From Haloferax sp. Atlit-12N (GTDB lineage Archaea > Halobacteriota > Halobacteria > Halobacteriales > Haloferacaceae): a DNA stretch of 64,000 bases. Below are positions 1 to 8,582 of this stretch, in pieces. The position numbers were made by a program, and so were the translations under genes. The notes under the pieces were generated by a model. It did no database searches. It saw nothing but the letters and a program-made list of their open reading frames with translations, and was not told the origin of the DNA. Positions within the stretch are counted from its first letter, which is position 1. Each line of letters opens with the position of its first letter. Location of the stretch: contig NZ_PSYW01000002.1 in NCBI RefSeq assembly GCF_003383095.1, positions 310,001 to 374,000 on the forward strand, read 5' to 3'.

Positions 1-961
1 ACGCCTCCTCCGGGCCCGGTTCGGGCTGTTCTTTCGCCCACGAAATCGCCTCTTCGACCCGCTCGTGGGCGCGCTCTCGAATCTCGTCGAGTTCGTCGTC
101 GGTCACGCCGTGCGAGCGGAGGTCCTCGGCGAGTCGCTCGATGGAGTCGCGCTCTTTCGCGCGGTCGATGTCGGCTTCCGGGCGATACGCCTCGGCGTCG
201 CCCATGAAGTGACCCATCCGGCGGTGGACCTGTACCTCGATGAGCGTCGGCCCGTTGCCGTCGCGGGCGCGCATCACGGCCTCGCCCGCGGCTTCGTAGA
301 CCGCCGTTGCGTCGTCGGAGTCGATGCGGACCCCCGGCAGGTCGAAGCCGGCGGCGCGCTGTGCGCCGTTCTGCACGTCGGTCACGCGGTCTTTCGGCAT
401 GCTGATGGCCCAGTCGTTGTCCTCGACGACGAAGACGACCGGGAGGTCGTGGACCGCCGCGAGGTTCAGCGATTCGAGGAAGCCGCCTTGGTCGATAGCG
501 CCCTCGCCGAGGAAGGCGACGGCGACCGAGTCGGTGTTCCGCTTTTTCGCAGCCATCGCCGCGCCGACCGCCGGCGGACAGCCCTGGGCGATGATACCCG
601 AACACGCGAAGTTCACGTCGGGGTCGAACAGGTGCATGTGGCCGCCCTTCCCGCGGCACAGCCCCGTCTTCCGACCGAAAATCTCGGCCGTCATGCGCTT
701 GAGGTCGACGCCCTTCGCGATGGCGATGTGGTGCGGTCGGTGCGGCGCGGTCACCGTGTCGTCGTCGCGGAGGTGCATGCAGACGCCCGCTCCGGACGCC
801 TCGTGGCCGGCCGCGAGGTGAAGTTCGCCGGGAATCGGCCCCGCCGAGATGTCGAACGCCGGCTGCTTGCCGACGAGGTACTCGTCCACCAGTCGCTCCT
901 CGTAGTGCCGAGCAGTCACCATCTGCTCGTACATCGTCTGTAGGTCGGTAACACTCACCAT
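1..961 (-). CDS. 2-oxoacid dehydrogenase E1 component, alpha subunit (3' end outside window)
   Basis: Alpha subunit of a thiamine diphosphate-dependent E1 enzyme, which decarboxylates a 2-oxoacid (pyruvate, branched-chain or acetoin type) in the cytosol together with a beta subunit. The 320 visible residues carry the cofactor motif GEGAIDQGGFLESLN at 152-166, EDNDWAIS at 180-187 and the loop RMGHFMGDAEAYR near 248-260, all typical of the family. The ATG at 961 lies about 35 nt from an AT-rich TATA-like stretch, so the transcript is probably leaderless or nearly so. The beta and E2 subunit genes would be expected beyond the left edge. The sequence does not settle the substrate, so no gene symbol is given. 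Confidence 0.9.
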   Translation of the reverse strand, partial: MVSVTDLQTMYEQMVTARHYEERLVDEYLVGKQPAFDISAGPIPGELHLAAGHEASGAGVCMHLRDDDTVTAPHRPHHIAIAKGVDLKRMTAEIFGRKTGLCRGKGGHMHLFDPDVNFACSGIIAQGCPPAVGAAMAAKKRNTDSVAVAFLGEGAIDQGGFLESLNLAAVHDLPVVFVVEDNDWAISMPKDRVTDVQNGAQRAAGFDLPGVRIDSDDATAVYEAAGEAVMRARDGNGPTLIEVQVHRRMGHFMGDAEAYRPEADIDRAKERDSIERLAEDLRSHGVTDDELDEIRERAHERVEEAISWAKEQPEPGPEEA

Positions 962-988
962 GGTTGGCGTGCGGGTGTACTCCCGAGT

Positions 989-1005
989 ATCTATTAACAT
1001 TAATT
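989..1005 (-). promoter_or_regulatory. TATA-like promoter of the E1-alpha gene
   Basis: An AT-rich island with a near-palindromic attaacattaat core interrupts GC-rich DNA between two divergent genes. On the minus strand it sits 28-44 nt upstream of the E1-alpha ATG, which suits a TATA box and a very short leader. Inferred from position and composition only. Confidence 0.4.
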
Positions 1006-1100
1006 GTGTAAGTCATGACCATCAGAACGAACGGACTACGAATTCAGGAGAATCGACGGGTCGAGACAGGCCTAAGCCGCAGTCCACCGTATCGTCTCGT

Positions 1101-1742
1101 ATGAACGACACGACCGCGAACCTCGTCTCGATACCCGTCGGCGACGCGGTGCTGGAGGGCGACCTCCGTATTCCCCCCGGGGCGTCGGGCCTCGTGGTGT
1201 TCGCCCACGGCAGTGGCAGCAGTCGGAAGAGCCCGCGGAACAACTTCGTCGCCGAGGTCATCCGTGACCGCGGGGTCGGGACGCTCCTTTTCGACCTACT
1301 CACGGAGGCGGAAGACGAGCAGTACGAAACGAGGTTCGACATCCCGCTTTTGACTGAGCGACTGCTCGGCGCGACCGAGTGGCTCCGCGGCCGCGACGAC
1401 ACCTCCGACCTCGATTACGGCTACTTCGGGTCGAGCACCGGCGCGGCGGCGGCGCTCCTCGCGGCGGCCGACCTCGGCGACGACGCCGGTGCGGTGGTCT
1501 CTCGCGGCGGGCGCGTCGACCTCGCGTCGTCCCGACTCGGCGACGTGACGGCACCGACGCTGTTCGTCGTCGGCGGTGCCGACGAACCGGTCTTGAGCCT
1601 GAACCGCGACGCGTTCGCGGAACTCGACTGCGAGAAGTCGCTGGAAGTCGTCGCCGGCGCGGGCCACCTGTTCGAGGGGCCGGGCGAGTTGGACGAGGTG
1701 GCCGGTCTCGCCGCCGACTGGTTCGAAGCAAACCTCGGCTGA
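1101..1742 (+). CDS. alpha/beta hydrolase, dienelactone hydrolase-like
   Basis: Probable cytosolic serine hydrolase of 213 residues; the substrate is unknown. The fold signatures are in order: VVFAHGSGSS (oxyanion-hole region) after the first strands, the nucleophile elbow GSSTG near residue 115, an acid-containing strand VVGGADEPV and the late histidine in GAGHLFEGP. The ATG at 1101 is chosen because the hydrolase homology begins just after it; a longer reading from 960 adds residues without haloarchaeal codon bias. It is divergent from E1-alpha. Family assignment is firm, function is not. Confidence 0.85.
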   Translation: MNDTTANLVSIPVGDAVLEGDLRIPPGASGLVVFAHGSGSSRKSPRNNFVAEVIRDRGVGTLLFDLLTEAEDEQYETRFDIPLLTERLLGATEWLRGRDDTSDLDYGYFGSSTGAAAALLAAADLGDDAGAVVSRGGRVDLASSRLGDVTAPTLFVVGGADEPVLSLNRDAFAELDCEKSLEVVAGAGHLFEGPGELDEVAGLAADWFEANLG

Positions 1743-1791
1743 GCGCATCGCCCGCGAAGACGAATCTGGGGCGACCGGGGCGGGTCGGGAA

Positions 1792-1923
1792 TCAGTGCGA
1801 GAACTTGCGGTCCTTCGTGGGGTCTTCGACGACGACCCACCAGCGAGCGTCCTCCTTGGGGTGGCGGCGCTCGACGTGTTCGTCGAGTCGCTCGCCGGTG
1901 TCGAAACCGCGACCGCAGAGCAT
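1792..1923 (-). CDS. small zinc-finger-like protein, 43 residues
   Basis: A short reading frame with haloarchaeal codon use encodes a 43-residue protein resembling half of a C2H2 finger: CGRGFDTGERLDEHVERRH, then an acidic and aromatic tail (RWWVVVEDP). Only one cysteine is present where CxxC is normal; the codon before the ATG is tct (Ser) and an in-frame TAG lies three codons upstream of the ATG, so the first cysteine cannot be recovered by extending the gene. It could be a degenerated zinc finger or a real small DNA- or RNA-binding protein. It lies convergent to the hydrolase gene and divergent from the channel gene. Confidence 0.5.
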   Translation of the reverse strand: MLCGRGFDTGERLDEHVERRHPKEDARWWVVVEDPTKDRKFSH

Positions 1924-2012
1924 AGATGACTACCCACCTCCGACGCGACCGAACTGTTGCAGACGGCCTGAACCGGTACGTTTAGAACGGTTTATTCGAA
2001 AAACACCGCTCA

Positions 2013-3824
2013 ATGACAGACCCCGAGACGACGGAGCTCGACGAGTCAGTTCGCGAGGCCGTCGAACGGTCACGAAGCGGCGCACCGGCGGTCGGTTCGG
2101 TGGTTCGCGACCGGTTTTCGTCCGACGAGGTGTTTCAGCGCATCGTCGCCGCCGCGGACGAGGAGATAACCTCCGGCGCGCGGGAACTGTTCTTCAGCGC
2201 CCTCGCGGCGGGGTTCGCGATTACGATTACGTTCCTCCTCTACGTCTCGATGAAAGCGTCGACCGGCGGCGACCCGGTGCTGAGTGCGATGCTCTACCCG
2301 CTCGGATTCATCTACATCATCATCGGGGGCTATCAGCTCTACACCGAGAACACGCTCCCGCCGGTCGCGTTGACGCTGGAGCGGTTGGCCAGTATCCCCG
2401 CGCTCTTGCGTAATTGGGTCGTCGTCCTCGCGGGGAACCTCTTCGGCGGGACGCTCGGCGCGGCCGCCCTCGCCTTCGGCGGCGTCCTCTCGCCGGAAGC
2501 CGCGAACGCGGCCCTCGAACTCGCCCAGAAGGGCGTCGAGACGCCCTGGTGGAGTCTCTTCTTCAAGGCCGCGTTCGCCGGCCTCATCGTCGCCGGCGTC
2601 GTCTGGGTCACCTTCGCCGCCCGCGACACTATCTCCCGTCTCGTCGTCGTCTACCTCGCGTTCCTCGCGGTTCCGCTCGGCGGACTCTTCCACGTCGTCG
2701 TCTCCTATACTGAGATGGTCTATCTCGTGATGAACGGCCAGTTGGCGTTCCTCGTCGGACTGACCGAGTTCGTCGTCCCCGTACTCTTGGGCAACACCTT
2801 CGGCGGCGTCGTCCTCGTCACCGTCGTCAACTACTTCCAGACGACGGAAAACCGGTTAGAATCCGCTCGTTTCGAGGGCGCGAAACGGCAGCTCTCGATT
2901 CGTGAGTGGGTGCTGGGTGGACTCGCCGGTCGGTCGTACGTCCCGCTCATCGAGACCGAAGAGGGAACCGACGACCACCCGGACTCCTACCGGGTCGTCG
3001 TCCCCATCGCGAACCCGCGGACCGAGTCGCACGTCGTCGAATTCGCCTGCGCGCTCGCGAAGTCGAAAGAAGACGCCATCGTCGACATCGTCCACGTGGT
3101 GCAAGTCCCCTCGCGCGTCTCGCAACGCTACGGCGCCGCACAGAACCAACGGATTATCTCACACTCCAACGAGCAGCTCGAAGACGCCCGCGAACGCGCC
3201 GCCGGCTACGACATCGAAGCCCGGACGTCGACCGTCGTCTCACACCGCTCGTTCGAGGAGATTTTCACCGTCGCCCGCCGCAAAGACGCGGACCTCGTCA
3301 TCATGGGCTGGAGCAACGACCGAATCTGGGCAGGAGGACGTGCAGAACGGACGATGAGCGAGTTGACGAGTCGCCTGCCCTGTGATTTCCTCGTCCTCAA
3401 CGACCGGAACTACGACACCAGTCGACTCCTCTTGCCGACGGTCGATAGCCCCCACTCGGCGCTCAGCGCCGAGGTCGCGAAGTCCCTCCAGTCGACCCTC
3501 GGGTCGGAGGTGACGCTCCTCCACGTCGTCGACGGCCCGGACGACCGCGAACGGGGCGAGGCGTTCCTCTCCGACTGGGCGACCGAACACGACCTTCAGG
3601 ACGCGACGCGAATCGTCGACGACTCCGGCGACATCGAACGAGCCATCGCCGACCGGGCCGACAGCCACTCGATGGTGCTGATGGGCGCGACCGAACAGGG
3701 CCTTCTCACTCGACTCCTGACCGACTCGCTGCACCTCGACGTGGTCAACGACACTGACCACGCGGTTCTCTTGGTGGAACGCGCCACCGACCGAAGCCTC
3801 AGACAGCGCCTGTTCGGCCGCTGA
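2013..3824 (+). CDS. formate/nitrite transporter family channel fused to two UspA domains
   Basis: A 603-residue membrane protein. Residues about 45-290 are an FNT (FocA/NirC-type) pore with six hydrophobic segments and the glycine-rich helix breaks GNLFGGTLGA and GNTFGGVVLV. The rest is cytosolic and consists of two universal-stress-protein-like domains, about 325-460 and 468-590, each starting with a beta strand of the type RVVVPIAN or RLLLPTVD. The ATP-binding glycines of UspA are only partly preserved (MGWSNDRIWAGG, MGATEQGLL). FNT channels pass small monovalent anions such as formate, nitrite or hydrosulfide; the UspA part probably senses nucleotides or stress. Substrate and gating are inferred. 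Confidence 0.88.
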   Translation: MTDPETTELDESVREAVERSRSGAPAVGSVVRDRFSSDEVFQRIVAAADEEITSGARELFFSALAAGFAITITFLLYVSMKASTGGDPVLSAMLYPLGFIYIIIGGYQLYTENTLPPVALTLERLASIPALLRNWVVVLAGNLFGGTLGAAALAFGGVLSPEAANAALELAQKGVETPWWSLFFKAAFAGLIVAGVVWVTFAARDTISRLVVVYLAFLAVPLGGLFHVVVSYTEMVYLVMNGQLAFLVGLTEFVVPVLLGNTFGGVVLVTVVNYFQTTENRLESARFEGAKRQLSIREWVLGGLAGRSYVPLIETEEGTDDHPDSYRVVVPIANPRTESHVVEFACALAKSKEDAIVDIVHVVQVPSRVSQRYGAAQNQRIISHSNEQLEDARERAAGYDIEARTSTVVSHRSFEEIFTVARRKDADLVIMGWSNDRIWAGGRAERTMSELTSRLPCDFLVLNDRNYDTSRLLLPTVDSPHSALSAEVAKSLQSTLGSEVTLLHVVDGPDDRERGEAFLSDWATEHDLQDATRIVDDSGDIERAIADRADSHSMVLMGATEQGLLTRLLTDSLHLDVVNDTDHAVLLVERATDRSLRQRLFGR

Positions 3825-3932
3825 GGCGGTCGGCTCCTCTTCTCGCGGTCGATTCCGCCCCGCTCTCAGTCGCGACGACGTTCGAACTGGTCGCCACCGA
3901 CCGCGTCGCTTTTGTAACCGTAGGAGAGACAA

Positions 3933-4571
3933 ATGCGCATGAGCTCAGACGCCGACCAGGCGATAACGGTCTACTCGGACTACGTGTGTCCCTTCTGCTA
4001 TCTCGGGAGGCAGTCCCTGTCGCAGTATCAAGAGACGAGAGACGAGGAACTCGACATCGACTGGCATCCGTTCGACCTGCGGAGTCAGAAGCGTCGCCCC
4101 GATGGAAGCATCGACTTCTCGGTCGACGACGGGAAAGACGAAGACTACTACGAGCAAGCGAAGCAGGGAGTCCGTCGGTTACAAGAGCGGTACGACGTCG
4201 AGATGACCCTGGACCTCGGGACCGACGTGGACTCGCTTCCGGCGCAAATCGTCTCGTACTACTTGACGGGACACGCCGACTACGAGACGTGGCTCGCGTT
4301 CGACGAGGCGGTTTTCGAGGCGCTCTGGCAGGACGGCAGAGACATCGGCGACGAGGCGGTGCTCGTCGAACTCGCCGAATCGGTGGGCGTCGACGGCGAG
4401 GAAGTCGCGTCCGCGCTCGACGACGACACGCTTCGGACCGAAGTGCGCGAACGATTTCGTGAGGCCCAGCAGCACGGCGTCACCGGTGTTCCAACCTTCG
4501 CATACGAGGGCTACGCCGCGCGAGGAGCGGTTCCGCCGGAGCAGCTAGAGCGACTCGTCGAGGGAGTGTAG
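3933..4571 (+). CDS. DsbA family (FrnE-like) thiol oxidoreductase
   Basis: Thioredoxin-fold protein of about 212 residues, without a signal peptide, so probably cytosolic. The redox motif is CPFC (in YVCPFCYLG), near residues 20-23, followed by an all-helical insertion and the cis-proline loop GVTGVPTFAYEGY. This architecture is that of the FrnE/HCCA-isomerase branch of DsbA proteins. Two start codons are possible, ATG 3933 and ATG 3939; both leave the fold intact. The physiological substrate cannot be read from the sequence. Confidence 0.88.
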   Translation: MRMSSDADQAITVYSDYVCPFCYLGRQSLSQYQETRDEELDIDWHPFDLRSQKRRPDGSIDFSVDDGKDEDYYEQAKQGVRRLQERYDVEMTLDLGTDVDSLPAQIVSYYLTGHADYETWLAFDEAVFEALWQDGRDIGDEAVLVELAESVGVDGEEVASALDDDTLRTEVRERFREAQQHGVTGVPTFAYEGYAARGAVPPEQLERLVEGV

Positions 4572-4638
4572 ACACGGGACGAGCGACGAACGGGACCGAC
4601 AGCGCTCGAAGAGTCGTTGCGCCAGCCGGCGAGTCGGT

Positions 4639-5067
4639 TCACCCGGCGGTGTTCGTTTCGAGCATCCGGCGGAGCGCGACTTCCATCTCCTCGAACTCGG
4701 AGAGTTCGAGTTCGTCGGTGGTGACGATGACGCCGCGGTCGCCGCTGACGACGCGGCCGACGAAGCCGTCCGAGAAGACGCGGAGGGTGAACTCGTACTC
4801 GCCGAAGTCGGGGGTCGCGCCGGACGTGCCGTCGCTGTAGGTCTCTCGCGGGCCGAACCCGGTGCGCTCGCTCTCGACGAGTTCGGACTTGGCGGCGCGC
4901 GCCGCGGCCTCGTCGCCGTCGTAGAGGTCCCGTCGGACGTACAGCACGCCGAAGTCGTCGCGGGTGAAGTGGACGACGCTTCGGAGGGAGTCTCCGAGGG
5001 TCGTTCGGCAGGTGGAGACGAGAGCGTCGGCGACGCTCTCGGTGATTGTCGGTATTGATTCGGTCAC
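4639..5067 (-). CDS. haloarchaeal protein of unknown function (DUF7522-like)
   Basis: Acidic cytosolic protein of 142 residues with no membrane segment or catalytic motif. The mixed alpha/beta pattern (a helix, then HFTRDDFGVLYVRRDLY, a charged middle and two further strands) resembles a haloarchaea-only family. The start is taken as GTG 5067 because an AT-rich TATA-like stretch near 5091-5097 is at the right distance for a leaderless message; GTG 5082 would add five residues. It converges on the DsbA-like gene. Confidence 0.7.
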   Translation of the reverse strand: MTESIPTITESVADALVSTCRTTLGDSLRSVVHFTRDDFGVLYVRRDLYDGDEAAARAAKSELVESERTGFGPRETYSDGTSGATPDFGEYEFTLRVFSDGFVGRVVSGDRGVIVTTDELELSEFEEMEVALRRMLETNTAG

Positions 5068-5136
5068 GGGAGTAGATAGCACGTCGCAGTATTTGGCCGT
5101 CTCGCCTCCCGGCGCTCGTCCGAGACGGTTCGGGAG

Positions 5137-6072
5137 TCAGGCCAGTCGGAACCGCGTGTCGGTGAGTTCCTCCGACACGTCCCAGAGTCGGGCGGCGGTC
5201 TCGGGGTCTCTGGCGCGGTCGCTCGGTTCCGCGATGCCGGGGTTGCCGCGCATGCCGAACAGCCCCTGCGGGCCGACGTACTCCCCGCTTTCGACGGCCG
5301 GCGAGGTTGCGGCGTACAGGAGCGGGAGCGCGCCCATCTCCGCCGACTGGGCGAATATCGCGTTGCCGAGTTTGCTCATCCAGTACCGGAGCGTCGACCC
5401 GGAGGCCTCGGGGCCGCGGAACTGGAGGTTAGTAGCGGCGTAACCGGGGTGTGCGCCCACGCTCAGCACGTCGTCGATGCCCGCGGCGGTCAGTCGGCGG
5501 TCGAGTTCGAACGCGAAAAGCAGGTTCGAGAGCTTGCTCTGGGCGTAGGCGTCCCACTCGTCGTAGTCGCGTTCGCCCTGCAGGTCGTCGAAGTCCATCC
5601 GGCCGCGCTCGTGGAGGCCGCTCGACATCGTGACGAGTCGCGTCTCGCCGGGCGTGTCGCGGAGCGTCGGGAACAGGCGGGCGCTCAGGGCGAAGTGGCC
5701 GAGGTGGTTCACCCCGAACTGCGTCTCGAAGCCCTGTGCGGTCTCCCGTCGGGGGATGGCCATCACGCCGGCGTTGTTGCAGAGGGCGTGCAGCGACCCG
5801 TGTTCGGCGGCGAACTCGTCGGCGAACCGCCGGACTGAGTCGAGGTCGGCGAGGTCGAGTTCCGAGAGGGTCAGCGAGGCCGCCGGCACCGAGTCGCGGA
5901 TGTCGGCCATCGCGTCCTCGCCGCGGTCGAGGCTCCGGCAGGCCATGACGACGTGCGCGCCCTTCTCGGCGAACATGCGCGTCGCTTCGAAGCCGAGGCC
6001 GCTGTTCGCGCCGGTGACGACGACGGTCTTCCCCGAGAGGTCGGGGGCGTCGGCCGCGGTCCAATCGCTCAT
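5137..6072 (-). CDS. short-chain dehydrogenase/reductase, retinol dehydrogenase-like
   Basis: NAD(P)-dependent oxidoreductase of 311 residues. The Rossmann motif TGANSGLG is near residue 20, NNAGV near 95 and the catalytic YAQSK near 170; the C-terminal part is longer than in the minimal SDR, as in retinol dehydrogenase/WW-domain oxidoreductase-like members. The arginine of the MACRSLDRGED segment after beta-2 suggests preference for NADP. The ATG at 6072 is used; in-frame sequence upstream is antisense-like and lacks homology. Substrate unknown. Confidence 0.88.
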   Translation of the reverse strand: MSDWTAADAPDLSGKTVVVTGANSGLGFEATRMFAEKGAHVVMACRSLDRGEDAMADIRDSVPAASLTLSELDLADLDSVRRFADEFAAEHGSLHALCNNAGVMAIPRRETAQGFETQFGVNHLGHFALSARLFPTLRDTPGETRLVTMSSGLHERGRMDFDDLQGERDYDEWDAYAQSKLSNLLFAFELDRRLTAAGIDDVLSVGAHPGYAATNLQFRGPEASGSTLRYWMSKLGNAIFAQSAEMGALPLLYAATSPAVESGEYVGPQGLFGMRGNPGIAEPSDRARDPETAARLWDVSEELTDTRFRLA

Positions 6073-6157
6073 GGGGGCCTCCAAGGACTGAATCGAGTAA
6101 ACCGTGGCGACGACGGCCAGCGCGACCGGAACGCGGTCGCCGCCGGCCGCGACGACC

Positions 6158-7111
6158 TCACTTCGACGCGGTGCTGGTCTGCATCCCGTCGGAGTTGTAC
6201 GCCGAGCCGAAGCCCTCGTCGTCGAGGAGGATGATGCCCGCCGACGACCCGGTGAGTTCGCCGAACTCCTCGATGGCGAGGTCGGCCGCGGTCTGGGCGT
6301 CACAGCCGCGTTCGAGGTGGCCGACCGCGCGGCGCGCGAGCGTCACGCGCGCGATGTCTTCACCTGCTCCCGTGGTCGACGCGCCGCCGGCCGGGGAGGC
6401 GTAGAAGCCCGAGCCGATCTGCGGCACGTCGCCGACGCGGCCGGCGAGGGCGAACCAGCGGCCGCCGGTCGAGGTCGCGGAGGCGAACGTCTCGCCGTCG
6501 GTGGCGACCGCCCCGACCGTGTCGTGGCCGGGAAGGCGAGCATCGCGAGCCGAGCGGCCACTGCTTGCTGAGGTTCCCTCGTTCGTCGGGAGGTAGCCGT
6601 CACTCGCCTCGGCCGTCGGGTCGCTCGTGCTGCCGCCGAACCGGTCGGCGAGCCACGCGAGGTGTTCGCTGGGCGAGCCATCGGGGGCGTCCGCGTTCTC
6701 CCAGCGCTCGCGGGTCTCGTCGGTGAAGAGGTCGACGCCGGTCTCGACGCCCGCATCGGCGGCGAAGTCGACCGCCGGTTCGCCCGTCAGGAGGACGTGC
6801 GGGGTGTCTTCGAGGACCGCCCGCGCGACGGAGACAGCGTGTTCGACGCCCTCCATGCCGGAGGCCGCGCCGACGCAGCGGTCGCTGAGCATGACGCCCG
6901 CGTCGGTGCGGACGACGCCGTCGGACTGGACCGCGCCGCCGACGCCGGCGTTGAATCGGTGGTCCGATTCGAGGACGCGGACCGCGGTCTCGACCGCCGA
7001 AAGCGGGTCGGATTCGCTCGCGCCCGCGTCGGCCGCGTCGTCCAAGACGGCCTGTCTGGGTTCCGGTTCGCCGGGGATACCGCCGGCACCGCCGTGGAGG
7101 ATAATTCGCAT
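6158..7111 (-). CDS. isoaspartyl peptidase/L-asparaginase (Ntn-hydrolase, plant type)
   Basis: Self-processing Thr-nucleophile hydrolase that cleaves isoaspartyl dipeptides or asparagine. The 317-residue precursor begins HGGAGG, has FNAGVGG near 53-59, and the processing site GHDTVGAV places the nucleophile at Thr198, followed by the oxyanion segments STGG and GAGED. The linker before Thr198 (about 158-192) is unusually long and rich in Ser, Thr and Gly; such linkers are cleaved during maturation. The gene ends 85 bp upstream of the SDR on the same strand and is divergent from icd. Confidence 0.9.
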   Translation of the reverse strand: MRIILHGGAGGIPGEPEPRQAVLDDAADAGASESDPLSAVETAVRVLESDHRFNAGVGGAVQSDGVVRTDAGVMLSDRCVGAASGMEGVEHAVSVARAVLEDTPHVLLTGEPAVDFAADAGVETGVDLFTDETRERWENADAPDGSPSEHLAWLADRFGGSTSDPTAEASDGYLPTNEGTSASSGRSARDARLPGHDTVGAVATDGETFASATSTGGRWFALAGRVGDVPQIGSGFYASPAGGASTTGAGEDIARVTLARRAVGHLERGCDAQTAADLAIEEFGELTGSSAGIILLDDEGFGSAYNSDGMQTSTASK

Positions 7112-7229
7112 ACGAGGGTGTCTTCGGAGCGTGGTCCTAAACGTATCGACCGATGAATGGAGCGATACTTGCACTTCGCCGTCGATAACGGCAGGACTTT
7201 TACACCGCACTGGAAAACCCAAATTGTTC

Positions 7230-8489
7230 ATGAGCTACGACCAGATTGAGGTTCCGGACGACGGCGAGAAAATCACGGTCGACGAGGAGACGGGCGAGCT
7301 CTCCGTCCCCGACAACCCGATTATTCCGATCATCCACGGCGACGGAATCGGAACGGACGTCGGCCCCGCCGCGCAGAAGGTCCTCGACGCCGCCGCCGAG
7401 GCGACCGGCCGCTCTGTCTCTTGGATGCGCGTCTACGCCGGTTCGTCCGCCCGCGACAAGTACGACGAGAACCTCCCGGAAGACACGGTAAGCGCCATTC
7501 GCAACCACCGCGTCGCAATCAAGGGCCCGCTCACGACGCCCGTCGGCGCCGGCTTCCGCTCGCTCAACGTCGCGCTCCGGAAGAAGCTCGACCTCTACGC
7601 GAACGTCCGCCCGACCTACCACCTCGACGGCGTCCCGTCGCCCGTCAAGAACCCCTCGGCGATGGACATGGTCACGTTCCGCGAGAACACCGAAGACGTG
7701 TACGCCGGCATCGAGTGGGAAGCCGGCACCGACGAGGTCCAGCAGGTCAAGGAGTTCGTCGAAGAGGAGATGGGCGCCACGGGCGTCATCCACGACGGCC
7801 CCGTCGGCATCGGCATCAAGCCTATCACCGAGTTCGGGACGAAGCGCCTCGTCCGCGAGGCCATCGAGTACGCCCTCGAAAACGACCGCGACTCCGTCAC
7901 CCTCGTCCACAAGGGTAACATCATGAAGTTCACCGAGGGCGCGTTCCGCGACTGGGGCTACGAACTCGCCGAAGAGGAGTTCGGCGACGTCACCATCACG
8001 GAAGACGAACTCTGGGAGGAGTACGACGGCGAGAAGCCCGAGGACAAGGTCGTCGTCAAGGACCGCATCGCGGACAACATGCTCCAGCAGCTTCTGACGC
8101 GCACCGCCGACTACGACGTCATCGCCACGATGAACCTCAACGGCGACTACATGTCCGACGCCGCCGGCGCGCAGATCGGTGGCCTCGGCATCGCCCCCGG
8201 CGCGAACTTCGGCGAAGGCCTCTGTCTCGCAGAGCCCGTCCACGGCTCCGCGCCCAAGTACGCCGGCGAGGACAAGGTCAACCCGACCGCGATGATTCTC
8301 TCCGGCCGTCTCATGTTCGAGTACATGGGCTGGAAGGACGCCGGTAAGCTCATCCGCGACGCCGTCGAGAAGACCATCTCGGACGGCGACGTGACCTACG
8401 ACCTCGAACGTCAGATCGAGGGCGGCAACAAGCTTGCCACGAGCGAGTACGCCGACAAGGTCGTCGAGAACATCAACGAACTCGCGTAG
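7230..8489 (+). CDS. icd: isocitrate dehydrogenase (NADP-dependent)
   Basis: TCA-cycle enzyme of 419 residues that oxidatively decarboxylates isocitrate to 2-oxoglutarate. Visible motifs: HGDGIGTDV at 36-44, the isocitrate-binding Ser111, Asn113, Arg117, Arg127 and Arg151 (in FRSLNVALRKK, NVRP and TFRENTEDVY), NGDYMSDAAGAQIGG for metal binding, and HGSAPKYAGEDKVNP, whose Lys-Tyr pair is the NADP signature. Length matches the known Haloferax enzyme. The DNA directly after the stop holds degenerate copies of the gene's own 3' end and three hairpins (see separate entries). Confidence 0.97.
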   Translation: MSYDQIEVPDDGEKITVDEETGELSVPDNPIIPIIHGDGIGTDVGPAAQKVLDAAAEATGRSVSWMRVYAGSSARDKYDENLPEDTVSAIRNHRVAIKGPLTTPVGAGFRSLNVALRKKLDLYANVRPTYHLDGVPSPVKNPSAMDMVTFRENTEDVYAGIEWEAGTDEVQQVKEFVEEEMGATGVIHDGPVGIGIKPITEFGTKRLVREAIEYALENDRDSVTLVHKGNIMKFTEGAFRDWGYELAEEEFGDVTITEDELWEEYDGEKPEDKVVVKDRIADNMLQQLLTRTADYDVIATMNLNGDYMSDAAGAQIGGLGIAPGANFGEGLCLAEPVHGSAPKYAGEDKVNPTAMILSGRLMFEYMGWKDAGKLIRDAVEKTISDGDVTYDLERQIEGGNKLATSEYADKVVENINELA

Positions 8490-8503
8490 AGCGCTTCTCT
8501 AAC

Positions 8504-8582
8504 TCGCGCGGTTACACCGCGCGAACATCAACGAGCTGGCCTAAGCCAGTTCGTTGAGCAGCCAGAAATCTTCGATTTCTGG
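8504..8582 (+). terminator. three consecutive hairpins after icd
   Basis: Three inverted repeats follow each other within 79 nt of the convergent gap: 8504-8524 (9-bp perfect arms, loop tac), 8528-8557 (13-bp arms with one G-U pair, loop ctaa) and 8562-8582 (9-bp perfect arms, loop ttc). They could stop transcription arriving from either side or stabilise the icd 3' UTR. No long T tract follows, so the terminator call is inferred from location. Confidence 0.5.

Noticed and set aside
65..943. Plus-strand reading frame of 292 codons
   Set aside because: It is antisense to the E1-alpha gene, whose TPP motifs and codon bias are clear; long shadow frames are normal in GC-rich haloarchaeal DNA.
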